A stretch of 64,000 bases of DNA, taken from contig NZ_WUUS01000012.1 in NCBI RefSeq assembly GCF_009831625.1, forward strand, positions 1 through 64,000. Reading direction: 5' to 3'. The translations under genes were made by a program, and so were the position numbers. This document shows positions 17,975-26,557 of this stretch, in pieces. Source of the stretch: Halobaculum saliterrae. Lineage in GTDB: Archaea > Halobacteriota > Halobacteria > Halobacteriales > Haloferacaceae. Under the pieces are notes generated by a model. The model was not told the origin of the DNA. It worked only from the letters and a program-made list of their open reading frames with translations, and searched no databases. Positions within the stretch are counted from its first letter, which is position 1. Each line of letters starts with the position of its first letter.

Positions 17975-19207
17975 CTACTCCCGGACATCGAATGCTTTCA
18001 CCGCGACTCTGACCGGATGCCCACTCTCCGACTCTAGTCGATATACATCGTGATCTGCAATCTCCGACACCTCAGAGACATACTGTTCGTGATCCATCGT
18101 CGCCTCCCGTATCCGGTCCTCAACCGTCCTGAAGTCCTGGCGCCGTGAGAAGATCAAGAGTGCAGCGTGTGAATCCCGGACGGTCAAGTTGTTTAGGAGC
18201 TGGTCGACCGCGTCGGCATACACAGATGGTCCATCCCAGAATTTGCACTCCGCGATGAACAGGTTCTCGTTATCATACCGGAGCAGGATATCCGTCTTCC
18301 CACCGCGATTGAACGTTTCTCCGGTTGCGAACCCGGAGTAATGCGAATTAATCCCCATCAGGAAAATATCGCGCAGCGACTCCTCATCCAGACCCCGGAC
18401 CGGCGTGGTGGACCGTTCCAGATCCCGTCCCAAGTCATCAAGCAGATTCAAGACCTCGATAAAGGTCCGGTCCTGTAGCACCTCGTCATCACTGTCTGCG
18501 GCCGGTGACGGCAACTCAATTTCTCGCTTTTTCTCCGGCACTACATATCCAGATTCCACGGTGTCACCGGTGTCGACACCCAGTTCGGCCATCACCGCAT
18601 GGTTTGTATCAACGATCTCCCGCCGTTCCTCAATTGACCGGCGGGCGGTCCGCCGCAGCTGCTCTTCCATCTCCGTGATATCATCCTCAAGCTGTTCCAC
18701 GAACCACGCCACCTTGTCCACCCATTCGTCAACCTCGGACTGAATCTCGGCCTGGACCTGTTCCGCATCCTTGTTCCCGATCGTGTAGTCGACGTAGTAG
18801 ACGATCTCGTTCCGGTTCAATTCATTGTAGCGCGGTTTGTTCAGCTTCGAGGAGCTGGGATTGATCTGCAGGAAGTCGCGGTCGCCGTGGAATGGCAGCT
18901 TCACACGGATCCGCTGGTACGTCTTAGTAGACCGGCCGCGCTGATTGAGGCCGGGCAGACCTTGGCCACGCGGGATCTCTTTCTCGACCTCGCCCGCCTG
19001 TTCCAGGTCGTAGTCGTTGAGCTGGATCGGGGACGGTGTGTATCTCGACGTGAATATCAAGGTCAGGAGGTCGGTGCTGTCCTGTAGCTCGTCATTGGAC
19101 AGTTCCTTAATTTCGTCCTTCAGCTCTGTCTCTTGCTCCCGCCGGTACTCGTGGATCGATTGGTCGGAGAAGAGATGGTCAACTGATTGTCGTCGCCTCA
19201 TTACCAT
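17975..19207 (-). CDS. PD-(D/E)XK nuclease-like protein
   Basis: The 410-residue product has an N-terminal region with no family I know, a central coiled coil (EQLEDDITEMEEQLRRTARR) and a C-terminal block GKTDILLRYDNENLFIAECK followed by FW, which carries the D...ExK signature of the PD-(D/E)XK nuclease fold, then a helix (YADAVDQLLNNLTVRDSHAA) as in restriction-type nucleases. It has no methyltransferase partner beside it. It is transcribed away from the PolB cassette. A role in defence or DNA repair is plausible but not shown. Confidence 0.65.
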   Translation of the reverse strand: MVMRRRQSVDHLFSDQSIHEYRREQETELKDEIKELSNDELQDSTDLLTLIFTSRYTPSPIQLNDYDLEQAGEVEKEIPRGQGLPGLNQRGRSTKTYQRIRVKLPFHGDRDFLQINPSSSKLNKPRYNELNRNEIVYYVDYTIGNKDAEQVQAEIQSEVDEWVDKVAWFVEQLEDDITEMEEQLRRTARRSIEERREIVDTNHAVMAELGVDTGDTVESGYVVPEKKREIELPSPAADSDDEVLQDRTFIEVLNLLDDLGRDLERSTTPVRGLDEESLRDIFLMGINSHYSGFATGETFNRGGKTDILLRYDNENLFIAECKFWDGPSVYADAVDQLLNNLTVRDSHAALLIFSRRQDFRTVEDRIREATMDHEQYVSEVSEIADHDVYRLESESGHPVRVAVKAFDVRE

Positions 19208-19534
19208 GTAGTTGTGACGTGATCTGTCATAAAATACCGGATCAACTAGTAGATCGGTCGTATTACAGGATCACGAACTACGCGTTCGAACTCGCGCTCT
19301 ACCGCATCCTTATCTTTAGAGGCATTTGAATATTCGAGCTATGCACTGTGTATTCAATACAGCGCCTAAGAACGATCACCACTTGAGAAGACCATTCTGG
19401 AAACATTCTCAGAAGCAAACGAAGCATGCCAGAAATCCAGTGACTAAGTCTGGTTCTAAATTTGTCCCAAGCCTTCCCGGAAACGCGGAAGCGACACGCC
19501 GCGGCTTATCGGGGGCGTAGACAACTAGTCGAGT
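19208..19534. other. 327-base intergenic region between divergent genes
   Basis: It lies between the nuclease-like gene and the RecA-like gene and holds the promoters of both. The right part contains the element at 19481-19509 shared with the polB promoter. I see no further gene. Confidence 0.5.
19481..19509 (+). promoter_or_regulatory. Promoter element shared with polB
   Basis: The 29-base block contains CGGAAGCGACACGCC and ends in GCTTAT, about 30 bases before the ATG at 19535. It matches 22315-22343 in 25 of 29 positions, so the RecA-like and polB genes probably share one regulator. The terminal CTTAT may be the TATA-like box. Confidence 0.55.
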
Positions 19535-20476
19535 ATGGGAGAACACTCAACGTCGAACCGATTGGCGGTGGACCAGCCGACACGAGGGGCTGACCGCAAT
19601 CGGTCCCTCACTGACCAGGCCAATCCGGCTACGGACGAGATGCTGCTACCGCAGCTCGACGACGGCATCACGCTGCTCGACGTCGAGGGAGGCCGCGGCG
19701 TCCCGATCCTGCAGTCACTCGTGCTCGACCATCTCCTCCTGCACGGCGGGCCCGCCTTCTGGGTCGACGCAAATGGTCACGCGACGACGACACTCGCCCA
19801 GATCGCGCCCAGTCAACGGTTGCTCAACCGAATCCACGTCGCACGCGGATTTACCGCGTATCAGCACTACGGCGCCGTCTGTGATCTCCCGTCAGCGGTG
19901 AACAAAGCAATCCAGACGTCCACGGCCGATACTGGGGTGGCCGGTCGACGGGCACCAGGTCGCGACGAGGATACGTCTCCCCATACGCCCGCCCTCATCG
20001 TCGCGCCGGCAGTCGACGCCCAGTACCGCGCCGACGATACCCTCGGCGAGACCCACGCGAAAACCCTCCAGGCCCGGACCCTCGCCCGATTGGCGACCTA
20101 CGCCGAGAGGTACGACATCCCGGTGCTCGTTTCGCGAAACGAACGAAACGAATTCACCGAGCCAGTCGCGACGGTTGCCAACCACCACCTGGAGTGCGAG
20201 CAGACCCGGATGGGGCCACGGGTCGTCGGCGAGGACTTCGAGACGCTCGTCTATCCCGTCGACGACGGCACCTACTACCAAACGACGTTCGCGTACTGGC
20301 GGCAGCTGCTCGCGGCACGCGCCACGCAGGTCGGCGTGGAACCGACGACGCCGGCGCCGTCGACGCCGACTCCGGAGGGCGTCGGGACGGGCGTCACAGC
20401 TGACGGTGAGACGGTGTCGGCCACCGCGGATCCCTTGCTCGATGCGTGGACGGCGAGCGGTACAGGGGGCCGATAG
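19535..20476 (+). CDS. RecA/RadA-superfamily-like protein of the PolB cassette
   Basis: The 313-residue product has the strand-helix pattern of the RecA core (ITLLDVEGGRGVPILQSLVL, AFWVDANG, PALIVAPAVDAQYR, DIPVLVSRN), but the expected Walker A GxxGxGK[ST] is replaced by GGRGVPIL. ATP binding is therefore probably lost or altered. The C-terminus is a Thr/Pro-rich tail. It is followed after two bases by a small partner gene and, beyond an oppositely oriented gene, by a divergent polB. The combination of an inactivated RecA-like protein and a divergent polymerase resembles in logic the bacterial ImuA/DnaE2 translesion cassette. That comparison is inference. Confidence 0.6.
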   Translation: MGEHSTSNRLAVDQPTRGADRNRSLTDQANPATDEMLLPQLDDGITLLDVEGGRGVPILQSLVLDHLLLHGGPAFWVDANGHATTTLAQIAPSQRLLNRIHVARGFTAYQHYGAVCDLPSAVNKAIQTSTADTGVAGRRAPGRDEDTSPHTPALIVAPAVDAQYRADDTLGETHAKTLQARTLARLATYAERYDIPVLVSRNERNEFTEPVATVANHHLECEQTRMGPRVVGEDFETLVYPVDDGTYYQTTFAYWRQLLAARATQVGVEPTTPAPSTPTPEGVGTGVTADGETVSATADPLLDAWTASGTGGR

Positions 20477-20478
20477 CG

Positions 20479-20790
20479 ATGGGGCGTACGAACCCGACGT
20501 ACCGAGATGCGTTGCGAGCCATCGAAGAGCGCTGGGCGGAGTTCCGGCGGGCACTGCGGCGTCGCGACCAGCCGCGCTTCGACCGGCTGATCGAGTACGC
20601 CCGCGAGCACGCCGACGCGAGCGGGCTGTTGAACCACCAGAATCCGCTGCTGCCGGCGCTGTTCAGCATCGATCTCGAACAAGAAGTCCGCCTAGATGAC
20701 CACGAGGAACGTCTTGAGAAGCTTGAAGCCGCGGCCGAAAAGAGCGGAGAGGACCACGAGAGGCTGTCTAGCTGCGACGATCACAGATAG
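20479..20790 (+). CDS. Small hypothetical protein of the PolB cassette
   Basis: The 103-residue product starts MGRTNPTYRDALRAIEERWA two bases after the stop of the RecA-like gene, so the two are an operon. It is helical and charged (FRRALRRRDQPRFDRLIEYA) with a C-terminal coiled coil (LDDHEERLEKLEAAAEK). It looks like a small adaptor; I recognise no characterised family. Confidence 0.7.
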   Translation: MGRTNPTYRDALRAIEERWAEFRRALRRRDQPRFDRLIEYAREHADASGLLNHQNPLLPALFSIDLEQEVRLDDHEERLEKLEAAAEKSGEDHERLSSCDDHR

Positions 20791-20981
20791 GAAGGGCGAT
20801 AACGATACATGAAGTCCCACTTCATGGTACAGTCGTTCGATCTCATCAAGTGAGAGCTATATCTCCACGATTCCAGAGTTTTGCTAAGACTAGATCTTTA
20901 GATTGAGAGTGGGAATTTCTACTCATAGACATTGAGCGTCCTATTTGAAGAAACACGTCACAACCGATTTTCGTACTGAAA

Positions 20982-22040
20982 TCACCAGCTGACACTGGCT
21001 GTAAGATTCCACGTACTGTTTCGGTTGAAAAGGGGCTTGATGTATGTCGCAGATAATCCCTTGAACTCATACTCCCGGTCCTCAGACAGTCCGTGGTTGT
21101 GAGTGAGATCACAGTACAACTCGTCGTAATTTGCTAACACCTCAATATGGTGTTCTGCTTCTGATTTGGACCGATCAGGTCCGCTAAGTTCCGATTTGAG
21201 ATGAGAAAGGAGATCATCGTTATTCTGTAAGGGATTCTCGATGATAAGCCCGTTAACACTTGGGTCGTCGTAGTTCTCCTCTTCCGTGGTGATTTGTTCG
21301 GTAACAACTGGTGTGCTACCTTCTGGTGCGTTGAATCCGGTTCGCGGAAGATCGAACGCCGTGGCATTGAATAGTTCATTAAAGCCAAAAGCGCGAGCCA
21401 GACGTTGATAGAGTGCTCCAGTGACGGGAACGCCTTCTGTGATGAACCGGAGTTCGACATTCGAAAGTACTTGTTTGTCACGGGATGATCGGGGAATCTC
21501 TGCCCTGATAAGCAAGTACTCGTCTTCGTAGGCGAGGTTGGCAATATAGATGAGGTGTCCATTCTTGTACGTTGGAATTTCCTCATCAGCGAACCTGGCG
21601 TGGGCTTCTCTAACTGCCGTGACAAGGTTAGCAGGCCCCCGACCGACGAGTGCTCCACCCAGTTGATGAACGGTGAACCAAGACGTGCTGAGTCTTCCTA
21701 CGTTGTGGAGTCTTGCCAATCGGTCTGTGAACTCATCGACATCCATATCATCCATCCGTGTTCGGATTTCCATTGAGTTCTCACCGAGGTGGAAAAACGG
21801 ATGGAACGTCACTGAGTCATTAATGTCCGGTGAGTCCGTTCCTTGCGTTCGAATAAGTCGTGGCCCAAAATCGTTGTAACTGGGACTTGGAAGAGTAACC
21901 TCTCCCCGCTGTTCGGGAAGATCGCGGACTCCATTCTCAAGGGTTTCAATATACGCTTCCTCGATTGTTTGGTCGGTCTGCTCTGCGTGCTCCTTGATTC
22001 TCCCATGGATGGACCACGGAATGTCAACATTCGGCCTCAT
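20982..22040 (-). CDS. Hypothetical protein with ribbon-helix-helix-like N-terminus
   Basis: The 352-residue product begins MRPNVDIPWSIHGRIKEHAE, a strand followed by two helices as in ribbon-helix-helix DNA-binding domains, followed by about 300 residues I do not recognise. It lies on the opposite strand between the RecA-like/small-protein pair and polB, so it interrupts that cassette. A dyad brackets its TATA-like box, which suits autoregulation. Its codons look less GC-biased than polB, suggesting separate acquisition. Confidence 0.6.
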   Translation of the reverse strand: MRPNVDIPWSIHGRIKEHAEQTDQTIEEAYIETLENGVRDLPEQRGEVTLPSPSYNDFGPRLIRTQGTDSPDINDSVTFHPFFHLGENSMEIRTRMDDMDVDEFTDRLARLHNVGRLSTSWFTVHQLGGALVGRGPANLVTAVREAHARFADEEIPTYKNGHLIYIANLAYEDEYLLIRAEIPRSSRDKQVLSNVELRFITEGVPVTGALYQRLARAFGFNELFNATAFDLPRTGFNAPEGSTPVVTEQITTEEENYDDPSVNGLIIENPLQNNDDLLSHLKSELSGPDRSKSEAEHHIEVLANYDELYCDLTHNHGLSEDREYEFKGLSATYIKPLFNRNSTWNLTASVSW

Positions 22041-22048
22041 ATACCAAT

Positions 22049-22102
22049 ACCATACTCCAGATACTAAATAAGTCTTTGGTCCGTATATACTCAGAGTATG
22101 GT
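22049..22102. promoter_or_regulatory. Dyad flanking the promoter of the ribbon-helix-helix-like gene
   Basis: ACCATACTC (22049-22057) and GAGTATGGT (22094-22102) are perfect inverted repeats. The minus-strand TATA-like box ACTTATTTAG lies between them, about 28 bases upstream of the start at 22040. The layout suggests a repression loop or two operator halves. Confidence 0.5.
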
Positions 22103-22174
22103 TTGGTGGATGGGGATGACGGCCAAAGGCTCTGTTGGCATATAAATGAGATATACGACGATCAAATTCGGTGC

Positions 22175-22215
22175 TTAACCCACAAATGACGGCAGCACCC
22201 GGATCTGTTGGTTAA
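22175..22215. repeat. Dispersed dyad TTAACCAAC-N-GTTGGTTAA, copy 1
   Basis: The left arm is TTAACCCAC (one mismatch) and the right arm GTTGGTTAA, with a 23-base spacer. It lies about 170 bases upstream of polB. Geometry matches the six other copies in the window. Confidence 0.65.
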
Positions 22216-22314
22216 TGCTTGGCTATGTTCCCGGAAAGCACCCCGGAAAAGAGGGTGTACGCGCCAAACAAGACAAGATCGGATATTAGAGACGTTTTGT
22301 ACCTATTCGGTTGA

Positions 22315-22343
22315 AACTCGGAAACGACACGCCTCAGCTTATT
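22315..22343 (+). promoter_or_regulatory. polB promoter element shared with the RecA-like gene
   Basis: It contains CGGAAACGACACGCC and ends GCTTAT, matching 25 of 29 bases at 19481-19509. The polB start lies 44 bases downstream of its end. Nothing else is clear in the 346-base gap 22041-22386 apart from the two dyads listed separately. Confidence 0.55.
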
Positions 22344-22386
22344 AGAAACGCAATCGTCCAAATCGGCAGAGGCGAAATAGCCACAG

Positions 22387-24552
22387 ATGCCGTTCAGTAT
22401 CGACTTTCTGGACGATGGCCGCGTCCTGGAGTGGGAGGCAACCGCCGACGGCGCCGTCGCGACCGAGCGCGATGACTATACCCCACGCTTCTACGTCGCC
22501 CCTCGCGACCCAGAGATCGATCTCGACCTCACGACCCTCCAGTCGGTGTACGACCAGCACCCGGACGTCGTCGCGACCGAGACGATTGCGCGAGGGCCAA
22601 GCTTTCGACGGAACGAGGAACCAGTCCTCGCCGTCGACGTCGCCCACATCGACCGCGTCACCCCACTCGCCCGGCAGGCACGCCAGCTGTCGGAGTATCC
22701 AGTCGGGGATCTCGCCTGTTTCAATGTCGACTTCTCACGGGAGTTCCGATACTGTCTGGAGACCGGTGCCGATCCGACGCCGGCGAGCGAGCTGTCGACG
22801 CTCCGGCTCAGCGTTCCGGTGACCGAAACGAGCAACGACGTCTATGGGGAGCTGTCCGTCGCCGACGACACCGTCACCGGTTCGCCGACGGATATACTGA
22901 CCGCCGTCCAAAGGGCACTCGAAGCGCACGATCCAGATGTCCTGGTCTGCTCGACGAGCGAGATCGTCCCGACCCTATACGAGATGGCGACGGATGCCGG
23001 CGTCGACGACTTCTCGCTGAGTCGGTGGCCGGACGTCGACTACCAGCAGCTCGCGAGCCGGTCGACGTACTCGAGCTACGGCCGCGTCGGTCACTCGCCG
23101 GCGCGGTACAACGTCCCCGGGCGGGCGATCATCGACGAGTCGAACACGTTCTTCTACGGGGAGACGAACCTCGACGGCGTCCTCGACCTCGTGTCGCGCT
23201 CCAAAAAGCCCGTCCAGGAGCTCGCGTGGGCGTCGATCGGGAACGTCCTCACGGCGATCCAGATTTGCGAGGCCCACGACCGCGGTGTCCTCGTCCCGTG
23301 GAACTCCTGGCGCCACGAGTTCTACAAGCCGATGGGGACGCTCCACGACGCCGACCGCGGCGGCTTCATCTTCGCGCCCGAGGTGGGCCTCCACGAGAAC
23401 GTCCACGAACTCGACTTCTCCTCGTTGTATCCGAACATCATCTGCACCCGGAACGTCTCGCCGGACGTCATCCGGTGTGACTGCCACAGCGACCGCGACG
23501 ACGTCCCCGGCCTCGGGTACTCGATCTGCGACGACCGGGGCTACCTCGTCGACGTGCTGCAACCGATCATCGACGCACGCGACGAGATCAAGGCGGCCAT
23601 CCGTCGCGAGAAGGAACGGAATGACCCCGACGAGGACCGACTGGCTGAGCTCGAGGGGCGGTCGGGAGCGCTGAAGTGGATTCTCGTCGCCTGCTTCGGC
23701 TATCAAGGGTTCAGCAACGCGAAGTTCGGTCGCATCGAGTGCCACGAGGCGATTAACGCGTTCGCTCGGGAGATTCTGCTGACGGCGAAACAGCGGCTGG
23801 AAGCCGGCGGCTGGCACGTCGTCCACGGCATCGTCGACTCCATCTGGGTGACCCCGGACCCTGACGTCGACGACGAGGACCGAGAGGACCTCCAGACGCT
23901 CGCAACAGAGATCACAGACTGCGTCGAGATTCGACTCGAACACGAGGCGCACTACGACTGGGTGGCGTTCGTGCCACAGCGCGAGAGCGACGCCGGCGCG
24001 CTGACGAAGTACTTCGGGAAGGTCGCCGGCGACGACGACTTCAAAATCAGAGGTATCGAAGCCCGACAGCGTTCGACCCCGCCGTTCATCGAGGACGTCC
24101 AACGGGATTGTCTCGACCGGCTCGATGCCACACGGTCACCGGACGCAGTGCTCGGACGTCTCGAACGAGCAATCGACGAACTGCAGGCGGGCAACGTAGC
24201 AGTGGAGCGGCTCGTCGAGCGGAATCGTGTTTCCAAGCCGCTGGAAGGCTACTCACAGAATACCCAGAACGTGGCGGCCTTGAAACGGGCTCGCGAGCAG
24301 GATCTGGCGGTCCACCCGGGCCAGGATATCGAGTACGTGGTCGTCGACGACGAGAAATCCTCGCGAGACCGGGTCGCCCTCGCCCACGAAGCGATCGAGA
24401 CCTATGACGCTTCGTACTACGAGACGCAGCTGGTTCGAGCGGTTGAGAGCGTGCTGTTGCCGCTGGGGTGGGATCGTACAGATATTCGACGGAGACTCGC
24501 GGAGACACGAGAGGTGGAGCTGACGGAGTTTACAGCTGCCCGGAACGGATGA
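22387..24552 (+). CDS. Divergent B-family DNA polymerase (PolB2-like)
   Basis: The 721-residue product keeps motif A as DFSSLYPNI (Asp at 343) and motif B as LKWILVACFGYQGFSN (Lys near 430). Motif C reads HGIVDSIWV, so the usual first Asp of DTDS is replaced while the second (about 484) remains. The N-terminal region where the 3'-5' exonuclease should be has no convincing DIE motif (closest is FNVDFSREF). The length is shorter than replicative haloarchaeal PolB. These traits fit an accessory, probably proofreading-deficient polymerase used in repair or plasmid replication. Activity is uncertain. Confidence 0.85.
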   Translation: MPFSIDFLDDGRVLEWEATADGAVATERDDYTPRFYVAPRDPEIDLDLTTLQSVYDQHPDVVATETIARGPSFRRNEEPVLAVDVAHIDRVTPLARQARQLSEYPVGDLACFNVDFSREFRYCLETGADPTPASELSTLRLSVPVTETSNDVYGELSVADDTVTGSPTDILTAVQRALEAHDPDVLVCSTSEIVPTLYEMATDAGVDDFSLSRWPDVDYQQLASRSTYSSYGRVGHSPARYNVPGRAIIDESNTFFYGETNLDGVLDLVSRSKKPVQELAWASIGNVLTAIQICEAHDRGVLVPWNSWRHEFYKPMGTLHDADRGGFIFAPEVGLHENVHELDFSSLYPNIICTRNVSPDVIRCDCHSDRDDVPGLGYSICDDRGYLVDVLQPIIDARDEIKAAIRREKERNDPDEDRLAELEGRSGALKWILVACFGYQGFSNAKFGRIECHEAINAFAREILLTAKQRLEAGGWHVVHGIVDSIWVTPDPDVDDEDREDLQTLATEITDCVEIRLEHEAHYDWVAFVPQRESDAGALTKYFGKVAGDDDFKIRGIEARQRSTPPFIEDVQRDCLDRLDATRSPDAVLGRLERAIDELQAGNVAVERLVERNRVSKPLEGYSQNTQNVAALKRAREQDLAVHPGQDIEYVVVDDEKSSRDRVALAHEAIETYDASYYETQLVRAVESVLLPLGWDRTDIRRRLAETREVELTEFTAARNG

Positions 24553-24609
24553 GTAGTCTCAAATGTCTCCTGAGGTGAGCAGAATCACAAGTGGGCGACG
24601 AGGTCAATC

Positions 24610-24664
24610 CCATTCACACTCTGGGGGGTCTTGCTCCCTGGAACACCCCCCGGAGTGTGAATGG
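24610..24664. repeat. Inverted pair of origin-box-like repeats upstream of orc1
   Basis: CCATTCACACTCTGGGGGGT at 24610-24629 faces its near-complement at 24643-24664. A degenerate copy follows at 24672-24690 and a half site at 24701-24710. They match boxes on the other side of the Orc1 gene, so they are likely binding sites of its product and may also autoregulate it. Confidence 0.7.
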
Positions 24665-24726
24665 AGGTAAATCAATCACACCGAGGGTGGGCAACCTATA
24701 TGTGAATGGGGCGAATTGGTCCGCTC

Positions 24727-25995
24727 ATGCCAAATGACGATTCCACGCAAACAACCGTCGATGAGATATTAAATGTCGACGAGGAGGACAGCGAAGACGA
24801 ATCAGATATTTTTGAGAAGCCGTGGTTGCTCGAGATCGATAACGTTCCTGACGCCAATCGAATTGTCGGACGAGACGACCATATCACGTTCTTGGCCAAG
24901 AATCTCCGAAAGATGCGGACAAACAGCGTCCCGGATAACGTCCTGGAGTGGGGAGAAACCGGGACGGGAAAGACACTAGTTGCAAGACACGTCTGTGAGC
25001 GGCTCGAAGCAGCAACTGCAGGAACGGACTCCCCGATCGTTACTGCCTACATTAATCCGGATCCCATCTCTACATATACCTCCACCTTCCGAAAAATCGC
25101 AGAGCAGGTAAACGCGAAAGCAGAGAACCCACTTGATGTCCCCTATCAGGGCCTCTCAGCCGAGCATTATCGGGATCAGAAATTGTGGCCCGTTGTTCAG
25201 CGGGAGTTTTCTGGTGGGCTCGTCGTCATCATCGATGAAATCGACAAGCACGGAGAAGTCAACGAGGTCCTCTACACGCTATCACGGACACAATCAAAAG
25301 ACGACGTTGACTTCCCAGTCGTTACAATCGGGATTTCGAACGACATCGAATTCAAAGGAGAAATCGAGTCACGGGTTCAATCGACTCTCCAACCAGAACA
25401 CCGAACGTTCACACCGTACGAAGAAGACCAGCTCATTGCAATCCTCGAAAATCGACGGGACGCATTTTACGACGGTGTCCTCGATGACGAGGTGATTCCA
25501 ACCACAGCTGAACTTGCAGCTGAAGAACACGGTGACGCTCGACGGGCAGTCCGATTGTTCCGGAATGCGGGCGAGATCGCCGACGAAGAAGGCGATGATA
25601 TCGTGACCGCGAATCACGTTCTCGAAGCTGACGAACTCGTCGAAGTTGAGCTCTTCATGGAGATGGTGAAAGGGACTCCGTTGTCCGGGAAATTACTCCT
25701 GTTTGCTCTTACACGTCTTGACCGGAATAACCCAGAGAAAGAATGGTTCCGGACGTCAGAGATTCACGAGGTTTACCAAACAGTAGCTCGGGACGTCGAA
25801 GTAGAGCCCAAGGGGTACAATCGTGCGCTTGAGCTTCTGAACAAACACGTCACGACAGGAGTTCTCGAATCGAAAAAGAAGGAAGGCGGAGATCAGGGGA
25901 AGTTCAGGTCGTATTCGCTTCAAGGAGACGTTGAGAGTACACGAACTGGACTGATCAACTCAACGCCGGAACTCCAGACGTTGATGGGATGGTGA
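24727..25995 (+). CDS. Orc1/Cdc6 replication initiator, origin-linked
   Basis: The 422-residue product starts MPNDDSTQTTVDEIL; the upstream Met at 24706 is less likely. It has Walker A as GETGTGKT (76-83), Walker B VVIIDEIDK, an arginine finger region (IESRVQS), HGDARRAVRLFRNAG and a C-terminal winged helix ending RSYSLQGD. It is flanked on both sides by the same origin-box-like repeat, as in haloarchaeal replicons where each orc1 sits beside its own origin. It is therefore the likely initiator of this replicon. Confidence 0.92.
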   Translation: MPNDDSTQTTVDEILNVDEEDSEDESDIFEKPWLLEIDNVPDANRIVGRDDHITFLAKNLRKMRTNSVPDNVLEWGETGTGKTLVARHVCERLEAATAGTDSPIVTAYINPDPISTYTSTFRKIAEQVNAKAENPLDVPYQGLSAEHYRDQKLWPVVQREFSGGLVVIIDEIDKHGEVNEVLYTLSRTQSKDDVDFPVVTIGISNDIEFKGEIESRVQSTLQPEHRTFTPYEEDQLIAILENRRDAFYDGVLDDEVIPTTAELAAEEHGDARRAVRLFRNAGEIADEEGDDIVTANHVLEADELVEVELFMEMVKGTPLSGKLLLFALTRLDRNNPEKEWFRTSEIHEVYQTVARDVEVEPKGYNRALELLNKHVTTGVLESKKKEGGDQGKFRSYSLQGDVESTRTGLINSTPELQTLMGW

Positions 25996-26001
25996 CACCC
26001 C

Positions 26002-26021
26002 CACCCCTCGGTGTGAATGGG
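26002..26021 (-). repeat. Origin-box-like repeat
   Basis: It reads CACCCCTCGGTGTGAATGGG on the plus strand, i.e. CCCATTCACACCGAGGGGTG on the minus strand, and begins a few bases after the orc1 stop. Confidence 0.65.
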
Positions 26022-26340
26022 CCCCCATAGTTCACGACTGTTGTAAAGACGGAGCCGGACTCGACCCGTAAGCTGTGTCGTCCGTCTAAAGTCTCATTAC
26101 GGCACGGAGAGCGCCTTACACGTTCTGCTACGGTAGCTGACCCGGTCCGCTACTGCACTGCACCGCAGTTGTAGTTATCTTTATTATACTACAGTCTAAA
26201 CAGCCCTCCGAGTAGAAGTATTCTAAAAGGCGAGGCCTTGTGCCGAAGCCGAAGGTTCGCCACTGAGGCGAGAACCCTCCCTACGGCGTGAGGACTTCTG
26301 CTGTTAAGGGCTTCTTAATCGCGGTACCCTGGGTGGTGGA

Positions 26341-26360
26341 CCATTCACACTGAGGGGTGT
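26341..26360 (+). repeat. Origin-box-like repeat
   Basis: CCATTCACACTGAGGGGTGT, followed by a GGGGG run. Same orientation as the next two copies and opposed to 26002-26021. Confidence 0.65.
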
Positions 26361-26444
26361 GGGGGTAAACGAGGCGTAATCTATCCGCGTGTTGCTCTGT
26401 CTTCTCTCGGCGTGAAGTCTCGTTAGAGAGTGGCGGTTGGTAGC

Positions 26445-26464
26445 CCATTCACACCGAGGGGTGT
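26445..26464 (+). repeat. Origin-box-like repeat
   Basis: CCATTCACACCGAGGGGTGT, the best match to the apparent consensus. Confidence 0.65.
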
Positions 26465-26478
26465 CGGGTAAACTGATC

Positions 26479-26500
26479 CCATTCACACTCTGGGGGGTGT
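26479..26500 (+). repeat. Origin-box-like repeat
   Basis: CCATTCACACTCTGGGGGGT followed by GT, nearly identical to the copy at 24610. Confidence 0.65.
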
Positions 26501-26557
26501 CATCTGCTACGCTACGAATTACGTTGAAACGAATATCAGGCTACAGTTTCATCTCGT

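Larger units (their letters stand above)
25996..26557. other. Probable replication origin (gene-free, AT-rich core, origin-box-like repeats)
   Basis: This 562-base stretch has no credible gene. A minus-orientation box at 26002-26021 faces plus-orientation boxes at 26341, 26444 and 26478 across an AT-rich core (about 26165-26205, including TTATCTTTATTATACTAC). Opposed boxes around an AT-rich unwinding element next to orc1 is the usual haloarchaeal origin design. Within the core TGTAGT and ACTACA form a short dyad. Confidence 0.7.

Noticed and set aside
22128-22137. GGCTCTGTTG matching the first ten bases of the IS5-type end
   Set aside because: Identity stops after ten bases and no partner end lies nearby, so chance or a very old scar is as likely.
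22975-24102. 375-residue minus-strand frame opposite polB
   Set aside because: It is the usual GC-third-position shadow of a real gene; polB motifs on the other strand settle it.
26221-26330. Possible IS200/IS605 or TnpB guide-RNA remnant (GCGAGAACC...TACGGCGTGAGG)
   Set aside because: The phrase recalls haloarchaeal TnpB element ends, but no tnpA/tnpB remnant or second end is present and the likeness is from memory.
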